Below, piece by piece: positions 58,801-64,000 of a stretch of DNA of 64,000 nucleotides. The notes beneath the pieces were generated by a model. It had not been told where the DNA came from, made no database searches, and saw only the letters and a program-made list of their open reading frames with translations. The position numbers and the translations under genes were made by a program. The stretch comes from Streptomyces humicola (GTDB lineage Bacteria; Actinomycetota; Actinomycetes; Streptomycetales; Streptomycetaceae). The stretch covers positions 59,810-123,809 of the forward strand of contig NZ_JANFNG010000019.1 of assembly GCF_024436035.1 (NCBI RefSeq), in the 5' to 3' direction. Position 1 is the first letter of the stretch. The number at the start of each line of letters is the position of its first letter.

Positions 58801-61133
58801 TCTGCGAGGTCGGCGACGCCGTCGTCGGCCGCGGGTTCGGGTTCCCCAACGTCGACTACGCCCACGCGAAGTGGACACTCGACTACCCCGCCTACAACTG
58901 GGTCGAACTCGGCTCGACGCTCACCGTCGCCCTCCTCGACGGCGGGCCGGAAGGAGCGGTGCGCGCCTCCCGGGCGGTCAGCGTTGCCGAGGTCGTCGTC
59001 CCCGCCCGCCGACGGAGTCGGCAGGTGTCGTACAGCACCGACTACAACGACGCGGCGCGCGACACCGTCGTCGCTCTCGTCGCCACCGGTGTCACCGCCA
59101 CCACCTCCACCGACGACGGCTCGCGTTACGGCAGCCTCGACGTCGACTCCAACCTTCCCGATGTCCGCATCAGCGTCGGCGGCCCCGACGAGAACGACTT
59201 CACCGCCGACGTGCTCGGCGCGGCCCACCCCTCCTACGCCGCCGAGCTCCGCCGCCAACTCCGCCGCGGCCGCACGGCACTCCTGTGGGTGCCCGCCGAG
59301 CGGCCGCTGGCCGAGACCTGGGTCCCCCTCGCCGACCTGCGCGGCCCGCGCGCCCTGCCGGTACTGATCGTCGCCGGGCGGACCCCCGCCGACACCCGGA
59401 CGGCGATGCACGAGCTCGCCGGCGACCTGCGCCGCGCGCCGCGCATCGACGTCATCCAGCCGGCCGAGCTCGACGGCACGACCGGCCGGGTCGAGCCGTA
59501 CGGCTTCGCCGTCCTCAACCGCGGCCTTCCCGGCTTCAACGTCGACACCACCGGCGACATCTACCTCGGCATCATGCGCTCCTCCACGGGCTGGCCCTCG
59601 GGCGGCTGGATCGACCCGCCGCAGCGCAGCCTCCCAGACGGCGCCAACTTCCAGACCAACCACTGGAGTCACACGTTCCGGTACGCCATCGTCGGCCACA
59701 GCGGCGACTGGCGGGCGGCCGGGCTCGCACGCCGCGGCCACGCCTACAACAATCCGCTCACCGCACGTCAGGAGGGCACGCACGCCGGTGCCCTCCCGGC
59801 CGGCGCCGACCTGCTCTCCGTCGACGGCGACAGCGTCGTGGTCACCGCGCTCAAGCCGCGCGGCAACCCGATCGCGTCGATGGCGGGCGCCGAGGCCGAT
59901 CCGGCGGCCGGGATCGTGCTGCGCGCCTATGAGTCCAGTGGCAGACCCACGACGGCACGGTTCACCTTCTTCCGTCCCTTCACCGAGGCCACGACCGTCA
60001 ACATGCTCGAAGGCGACCCGCGCCCCGTCAGCCTCGACGGCGGGCGGATCAGCTGCGAGCTCAGCGGCTTCGAGATCCGCACCCTCGGCGCCGTGCCGAT
60101 GAGACCGGTCGGCAGCGGGCCGACCGCGCGGGTGCCCTTCGTCACCCCGGAGATCGCACCGGTGACCGAGCCGGCCACGCCTGTGTACACGTCGTACTGG
60201 CGGCACAACAAGGGTGCTGCGCCGATGGGTTACCAGATGATCTCCGTGCACGCCTCGCCGGGCGCGGTCTCCGGCCGCGGACCGTACGAGCTCCGGGTCA
60301 CCGTCGCCTCTTCGCACACCGGCGGGAACATCGCAGGCGAAGCCGAGATCCTCGTGCCGCCCGGCTGGACCGCCTCGCCGCCGAAGCGGCTGTACTCGCT
60401 CGCGCCGGGTGCGTATCTGCGCTACAAGGTGCGCGTCCAGCCGAGCGGTCCCGGCGGGCGCTACTTCGTCTTCGTACGCACCACCGACCCGCAAGGCCAG
60501 CTCCACGAGGACGTCGTCACGATCGAGTACGTGGCATCCGGGCGGGCCGCTTCGGTCCCGGCCGAGCCGCCGCTGCCCGGCTCGGAGCCGACCCGTCCCG
60601 TCCACGACGGAGCGGCCGAACGCGCGCTCTCCCTCTCCATCGACAAGGTCACGCGCAAGGCACGCATGGTCCTGCCCTCCCACCCGGAACGCACCCATCA
60701 GGCACAGGAGCTGGCGACCACGCTGGTCACCCCGGAGGTCACGGTCGCCCCCGGGCAGACGGGCCGGCTGACGGCGCGTCTGCACAACACCGCGCAGAGC
60801 CCGATCCACGGCGAGGCCCAGCTGATCACCCCCTACGCGATCTGGCCGATCACCACGCCCTGGACGCAGCCCTTCACGGTCGTCGCGGACGGCGACACCG
60901 ACGTGCACTACGAGTTCGCCGCCCCGCCCGGCTCCCGGCCCGGCAGCTGGTGGGCGCTGGTGAAGGTGATGTACTTCGGGCGGCTGCTGTACACGCCGAC
61001 CGCGGTCGTCGCCATCGGTGAGGCATCCGGTAGGCCATCCGGTGAGGACTCCGATGAGGCGTCCCGGCGCGCGGCTCCCGCACCGCGGCACAGTACCGAC
61101 CGCGACGACATCCCGAGCAGGAGCCCGCAGTGA
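55854..61133 (+). CDS. Tat-exported GH38 alpha-mannosidase-like glycosidase, very large
   Basis: 1759 residues from GTG 55854. The twin-arginine signal SRRSFLSSLAIASAAVVG marks export by Tat. An N-terminal beta domain of about 300 residues precedes the GH38 catalytic barrel (about 340-680): YMVPHYHYDPVWW supplies the zinc ligands and WQLDVFGHDPQFPG the nucleophile Asp, with LCFGAHHDAITGSE the distal His pair. A mannosidase middle and C-terminal beta domain follow, then about 400 residues of CARDB/NEW1-like beta domains. It is longer than typical GH38 enzymes (about 1000). Probably trims mannosides or glycoproteins. The GTGA overlap couples it to the next gene. Confidence 0.88.
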   Translation: MSGLPEDQLEGFSRRSFLSSLAIASAAVVGLDGGATAAVREGLVVPEAVPVPLPYDLDGASYNWARSAANLDGHGWSFPAEQLPSGRTRIAGVPFDFPADDSYGPGGENFTVAKGQTIDLPQAGYALLYLIGAATGGSVDAKGEVLYADGGSMTVPVRFSDWAQVPGFLEAVVVEAGHRHRASGDAAPRVRLFLQTIPFDPQREAVGFRLPRAKRLKLIAASAQPAVLGTAVKVTAVASPQVFTGSEQAPQQVVHVSVANIGTQALSSDDPAIITLTGEGITTPHPVVLPDLAPGHQETVEVSVAYASQHEQGTELRAHVHATTQDVTDTQSVRITAAEPGWTMYMVPHYHYDPVWWNTQGAYTETWENTGFQRPGFTLVRAHLDMARRDPDYKFVLAELDYLKPFWDTFPEDRPLVRRLVEEGRLEFVGGLYNEPNTNLTSVELTIRSAVYGMGYQRDVLGGSPRTAWQLDVFGHDPQFPGIMADAGHSSSSWARGPHHEWGPKQTVGDNKRMQFRSEFDWIAPSGTSLLTSYMPNHYSAGWRMDTAKDLLTAEATAYDLFRDLKSVAATRNCLLPVGTDYAPPNRWVTRVHRSWASRYVWPKFVIAVPSEFFDAVREELDANRIALSPQTRDMNPIFTGKDITYIDTKQAQREAENTLLAAERFATIAALLGAAYPARALDKAWRQLCFGAHHDAITGSECDQVYLDLLGGWREALELGRTTLGNAQAFIAAHADTRGPGIPLLVFNAMAWRRTDVVLADIDFPAPGPAGIALRDPNGSSVPVHVERISRHHDGTIASARLAFIARDVPATGYATYHLTHVGAPLHAPAWRPAPDRPLQIENEYYSVAVDPARGGVISSLYDKTAQRQMLRAGGSANELLAYDEYEDGPGAPSGGPWVTVPKGGPIASSSQRPAKVAVEHCPIGRRITVAADFVQCRYTQEITLWDGVARVDLTTRIDDFTGVNRLMRVRFQPDVEGGMPVCEVGDAVVGRGFGFPNVDYAHAKWTLDYPAYNWVELGSTLTVALLDGGPEGAVRASRAVSVAEVVVPARRRSRQVSYSTDYNDAARDTVVALVATGVTATTSTDDGSRYGSLDVDSNLPDVRISVGGPDENDFTADVLGAAHPSYAAELRRQLRRGRTALLWVPAERPLAETWVPLADLRGPRALPVLIVAGRTPADTRTAMHELAGDLRRAPRIDVIQPAELDGTTGRVEPYGFAVLNRGLPGFNVDTTGDIYLGIMRSSTGWPSGGWIDPPQRSLPDGANFQTNHWSHTFRYAIVGHSGDWRAAGLARRGHAYNNPLTARQEGTHAGALPAGADLLSVDGDSVVVTALKPRGNPIASMAGAEADPAAGIVLRAYESSGRPTTARFTFFRPFTEATTVNMLEGDPRPVSLDGGRISCELSGFEIRTLGAVPMRPVGSGPTARVPFVTPEIAPVTEPATPVYTSYWRHNKGAAPMGYQMISVHASPGAVSGRGPYELRVTVASSHTGGNIAGEAEILVPPGWTASPPKRLYSLAPGAYLRYKVRVQPSGPGGRYFVFVRTTDPQGQLHEDVVTIEYVASGRAASVPAEPPLPGSEPTRPVHDGAAERALSLSIDKVTRKARMVLPSHPERTHQAQELATTLVTPEVTVAPGQTGRLTARLHNTAQSPIHGEAQLITPYAIWPITTPWTQPFTVVADGDTDVHYEFAAPPGSRPGSWWALVKVMYFGRLLYTPTAVVAIGEASGRPSGEDSDEASRRAAPAPRHSTDRDDIPSRSPQ

Positions 61134-61846
61134 GCGCGGCGACGGAGGTGGCGCGGGTCGGCGACCGTGTCATCACCATCGCCGAGCTCGACCGGCGGCT
61201 CGCGGCGATCCGCCGTGGCCCGTACGGCACACGGCTGCCCGAGGACCGCACACCGGCCGGCACCCGGCTGCGCCGCTGGGTGGCACAGCTGCTCGCCTCC
61301 GAGGCGTTGATCCTCCATGAGGCACCCGACGACAGCCTCCCGCTGGACCGGGCCGTGCATGCGCTCTTCGTACAAGTCACCGCAAACGTGACGGTGAGCG
61401 AGCCGGAGCTGCGCCGCTACTACGCGGCCAACCCGGATCTGTGGACCCGCCCCGAGCGCCGGACGATGCGCCACGCCGTCCGCCCCACCAGGGCCGAGGC
61501 CGCAGCGGTGCGCGCCGACGAGCTCGGGGAGCCCGAGACGGTCGCACGGGGCCAGCTCAGCGGCCCTGTCGAGGACGCGCTCTTCGCCGCGGCGCCGGGC
61601 AGCAGGATCGGCCCGGTGCGTACGTCGTTCGGCTGGCACGTGGCCGTCGTCGAAGGCGTCGAACCGGCCGCGATCCGTCCCTTCGAGGAGGTACGCGCCG
61701 CCATCCACGCCGATCTGCTCGCCGCCGCGCGCGGCACCGCGTTCGACGACTGGCTCGCCGCCCGCCGCGACGCCCTCGTCCGCCTCGCCCCCGGCTTCGA
61801 GCACCCGGGCGACCCCAGCCTCCCGGACCACGTCCACCGGCACTGA
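61130..61846 (+). CDS. Parvulin/PpiC-like protein coupled to the GH38 gene
   Basis: 238 residues; GTG 61130 overlaps the GH38 stop (GTGA). A SurA/PpiC-like layout: N-terminal helix (VARVGDRVITIAELDRRLAAI), helical chaperone part, then a parvulin-type region (PVEDALFAAAPGSRIGPVRT, SFGWHVAVVEGV). No signal peptide is seen, so it may act in the cytoplasm, perhaps folding the Tat substrate before export. Rotamase activity is uncertain because the parvulin core is short. Confidence 0.75.
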   Translation: MSAATEVARVGDRVITIAELDRRLAAIRRGPYGTRLPEDRTPAGTRLRRWVAQLLASEALILHEAPDDSLPLDRAVHALFVQVTANVTVSEPELRRYYAANPDLWTRPERRTMRHAVRPTRAEAAAVRADELGEPETVARGQLSGPVEDALFAAAPGSRIGPVRTSFGWHVAVVEGVEPAAIRPFEEVRAAIHADLLAAARGTAFDDWLAARRDALVRLAPGFEHPGDPSLPDHVHRH

Positions 61847-61885
61847 GGACTGGGGAGGACTGGGGAGGACTGCGGAGCACTGGGG
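61846..61885. repeat. Four 10-bp tandem repeats
   Basis: AGGACTGGGG twice exactly, then AGGACTGCGG and AGCACTGGGG. It starts at the PpiC-like stop and fills most of the 62-bp gap to the convergent gene. Confidence 0.75.
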
Positions 61886-61908
61886 CGAGGGCGGGCGCGC
61901 TGGGTGCG

Positions 61909-62922
61909 TCAGCGCGGTTCGAGCACCACCCACACCTGACCGGGATGGAAGGTCATGCGCTGTCCCCGGTAGGTGAAGACCGTGCCGTCGTCCCCCTGCG
62001 GCCGCGACCACCTGCAGTCGTACGCCTTGCCGTCGCGCAGGACCACGGCGCTGCCGCCGCCGACCGTCGGGGCGAACGGCGAGGGCACGCCGGGCGAATC
62101 CATGAAACCGCGCGGCGAGGTGGTCTCGGCCACCTTCTGCACCACGACGGTCGGAGCGCCCATCTGCCCGCCGTCGGTGGTCCCGGCCGGTGAACCGTCC
62201 ATCGTCACCAGGTATGTGCCCTGCCGGGCGGACCAGGTGAAGGTGAACGAGGCGGCGGGCATTCGGGCGCTGTAGGAGGCCGTCGGCGTGCCGCCCGCGG
62301 GCGCAGGACCGAAACGGAACCCGATGTCCCGCGCGGGCGCGGATTCCGGGAATTGACGCAATACGCGGGAGGGCACGACGTATTCGTTGTACGGCGGCAC
62401 ATTGGTGCCGGAGCGGACGAATGAATTCGTCTGCTGCGGCGACGCGTTGATCACATTCGCGCGGGCGAGGACGGGCAGGAACTTGCTGAGGGCGCCGGAG
62501 TAGACGAAGTCCACCCTGCCGTACTGCTGGAGGAGCTCCAGATCGCTTTCACGAGCGCTGCGCACCGGGCCGATCCGGTCGCCGCGCGGCAGATGATTCG
62601 AGTCGTAGACCGCCAGGAATCGCGAAATTCCTCCCTCGACCTCAATGGCATAGACGACGTCGGCGGAGTTCACGGCGGTCTGCGGCCGTGCGTAGACAAT
62701 ATTGTCGATCTTGACAGCGAGAATCCGGCCGGCCATGCCCGGCAGCCCGGTGAGCGGTGAGACGGCCGGGCCGGTGGACGTCGGTGACGGGGAGCTGGAG
62801 GTCACCGGCGCGTGCGGACCCCGTCCGAGCACGGCGATCACGACACCGGCGACCAGGCCGAGCACGACCACCGCAAGCACGGCGAGCCGTACGCGCGCCT
62901 TCTTCGACAGGGCACGGAACAC
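61909..62922 (-). CDS. DUF3048 (YerB-like) membrane-anchored protein
   Basis: 337 residues from GTG 62922. One N-terminal transmembrane helix (LAVLAVVVLGLVAGVVIAVL), a Ser/Thr/Pro linker, and a DUF3048 domain of about 250 residues: AVKIDNIVYARPQTAVNSAD, GGISRFLAVYDSN and GPVRSARESDLELL are typical. Outside or wall-facing. It is 31 bp behind the LCP gene in the same direction, so an envelope function is likely. Precise role unknown. Confidence 0.88.
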   Translation of the reverse strand: MFRALSKKARVRLAVLAVVVLGLVAGVVIAVLGRGPHAPVTSSSPSPTSTGPAVSPLTGLPGMAGRILAVKIDNIVYARPQTAVNSADVVYAIEVEGGISRFLAVYDSNHLPRGDRIGPVRSARESDLELLQQYGRVDFVYSGALSKFLPVLARANVINASPQQTNSFVRSGTNVPPYNEYVVPSRVLRQFPESAPARDIGFRFGPAPAGGTPTASYSARMPAASFTFTWSARQGTYLVTMDGSPAGTTDGGQMGAPTVVVQKVAETTSPRGFMDSPGVPSPFAPTVGGGSAVVLRDGKAYDCRWSRPQGDDGTVFTYRGQRMTFHPGQVWVVLEPR

Positions 62923-62953
62923 GCTCGCTCACCTCCGTCCCCCCGGGTTGTGG

Positions 62954-64000
62954 TCAGGGTGCGGAGTTGGGGATGTTGGGGCTGTCGGCGTAGGCCTGGG
63001 TGGGGGTCATGGGTACGCCGTTGATGGAGACGGTGTCGAAGGTGCTGACCTGTGCGCACTGTTTTTGGTCGCCGTTTTGGGCGTTGGCGCCGGCGACGGC
63101 GGCCTTGGTGTCGGCGGGGGCGGGCTTGGACGAGCCGCCCGCGCTGGCCGGGAAGGTGGTGCCGCTGGTCCAGTCGCTGCCGATGACCACGGTCACGTTG
63201 CTGACGGCGCTGTCGGACTGCAGCCGGCTGGTGGGGATCTGCAGGGTGCGGGCGACCGCCTGGGCCTCGGCCTGCTGGCCGGGTGCGTAGTGGATCGAGG
63301 TGGTCGGGGCCGGTACGGGTGCGTTGGCGGAGCCGCTGTTGGGGCCGAAGCCGGAGTTGATCAGGTACTGGGCCACATCGGAAGCCCGGCCGGAGATCCC
63401 GCTTCCGTTGTTGACCTGCACCGTGATCTGTGAGTCGGGCACGGCCGGCTGCGCACTGGGGGTGGAGGTGGCCGTGGAGGTGGCGTGGGTGTCCGCCGCC
63501 GACTTCCCTCCGCTGCCCGTGGTCAGCGACTGGTCATTGATGACCGCGTCGAACAGGTTCTGCGCCGCAGGGGAGACCACGACCCGCTGGTTGTTGTTCG
63601 GGTCGGGCACTGTCTGCATGGTGGTGAAGGTGATCCGGTTGGACGGCACCTTGTTCAAGTCGTCGGCCAGGCCCAGCAGATCGGGGATGCTGGCAAGGCC
63701 GGTGTCGACGGTCAGGGCCTTGGTCGCCGCGTCCGCGAGCCCGTACAGCGCGCTGGGATCGGTCAGCGTGCCCGCGCTCTTCAGCGTGCGGACCATGGAG
63801 GCGAGGTACATGTGCTGGGCGACGGTGCGGCCCAGGTCGCTGCCGTCGCCGAAGCCGTGCCGTGAGCGCAGGAACTCCAGTGCCGAGACACCCTTCAGCG
63901 TGTGCGTGCCCTTCGACAGCTTCAGATGCGAGTACGTGTCGTAGACGTTGTTGGAGACGCAGACCGGCACACCGCCGATGGCGTCCGACATGTTCACCAC
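62954..64000 (-). CDS. LCP (LytR-CpsA-Psr) family ligase, partial at the 5' end
   Basis: C-terminal 348 codons of an LCP protein; the N-terminus lies beyond the right edge. Present are the LCP-core pieces GGVPVCV, ALEFLRSRHGFGDGSDLGR (phosphate-binding arginines) and an LytR_C domain (ITVQVNNGSGISGRASDVAQ ... VVIGSDW). LCP enzymes attach teichoic-acid-like or arabinogalactan-like polymers to peptidoglycan. Downstream is a DUF3048 gene in the same operon. Confidence 0.93.
   Translation of the reverse strand: MVNMSDAIGGVPVCVSNNVYDTYSHLKLSKGTHTLKGVSALEFLRSRHGFGDGSDLGRTVAQHMYLASMVRTLKSAGTLTDPSALYGLADAATKALTVDTGLASIPDLLGLADDLNKVPSNRITFTTMQTVPDPNNNQRVVVSPAAQNLFDAVINDQSLTTGSGGKSAADTHATSTATSTPSAQPAVPDSQITVQVNNGSGISGRASDVAQYLINSGFGPNSGSANAPVPAPTTSIHYAPGQQAEAQAVARTLQIPTSRLQSDSAVSNVTVVIGSDWTSGTTFPASAGGSSKPAPADTKAAVAGANAQNGDQKQCAQVSTFDTVSINGVPMTPTQAYADSPNIPNSAP

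Noticed and set aside
57330..61091. 1253-residue minus-strand frame opposite the GH38 gene
   Set aside because: A shadow of the real gene: Gly/Arg/Val/Asp-rich with no motifs, and the plus strand has catalytic signatures.

Overview
This is a very GC-rich actinomycete chromosome segment. Gene content, gene order and signals (GTG starts, GGAGG-type ribosome sites, a bacterial proteasome activator, class E sortases, CrgA, an fhaA-to-pknB operon) point to Streptomyces or a close relative. The content resembles, from memory, the region of the S. coelicolor chromosome not far from oriC. No phage, plasmid, CRISPR array or large mobile island is visible; the only mobile DNA found is a 164-bp MITE-like element.

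Layout. 1-5444 (minus): a partial MFS transporter with its GntR/FadR-type regulator, then a complete E2/E1beta/E1alpha set for a branched-chain 2-oxo acid dehydrogenase. 5445-15571: a small PNPOx-like ORF, a phosphotransferase, two divergent membrane Ser/Thr kinases sharing a promoter region with a long inverted repeat, the proteasome activator Bpa, a His-rich anchored protein, a quinone oxidoreductase, and a moeA/mobA-like pair. 15614-19785: a second complete bkd set with a divergent Lrp/AsnC regulator. 19801-23090: a TetR regulator divergent from paaN and trmH; a near-identical palindrome lies in both the bkd/lrp and the tetR/paaN promoter regions. 23134-31304: an HTTM/DUF5819 membrane pair, an acyl-CoA dehydrogenase behind a perfect KstR-type operator, a rhodanese, a J-domain-like protein, a PAS-GAF-SpoIIE-ATPase phosphatase, and MarR and HxlR regulators. 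31408-35943: an azoreductase, a DevS-like two-GAF histidine kinase, an Acg-family nitroreductase and an Rv1733c-like membrane protein; the last two share a promoter carrying a DosR-like box.

35989-44717: tRNA-Leu(CAG) with its terminator, then the growth and division signalling operon fhaA-fhaB-pstP-rodA-pbpA-pknB, ended by a strong hairpin. 44772-51407: a Uma2-family nuclease, three class E sortases interleaved with pabA and an overlooked 57-residue membrane protein, crgA, a DnaA-box cluster, a zinc-ribbon rhomboid protease and a cyclophilin. 51610-64000: a DUF5324 protein, two low-complexity secreted proteins, a uracil-DNA glycosylase, a 1759-residue Tat-exported GH38 alpha-mannosidase-like enzyme coupled to a small parvulin-like protein, a DUF3048 protein and a partial LCP cell-wall ligase.

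How it works together. The bkd and paa genes (plus, possibly, the KstR-box dehydrogenase) form a regulated acyl-CoA metabolism block. Cluster fhaA-pknB, crgA, the sortases and the LCP protein serve the cell envelope. The sensor kinase, nitroreductase and Rv1733c-like gene look like a small dormancy or hypoxia group. All functional statements are read from translated sequence and remembered family motifs; no database search was possible.
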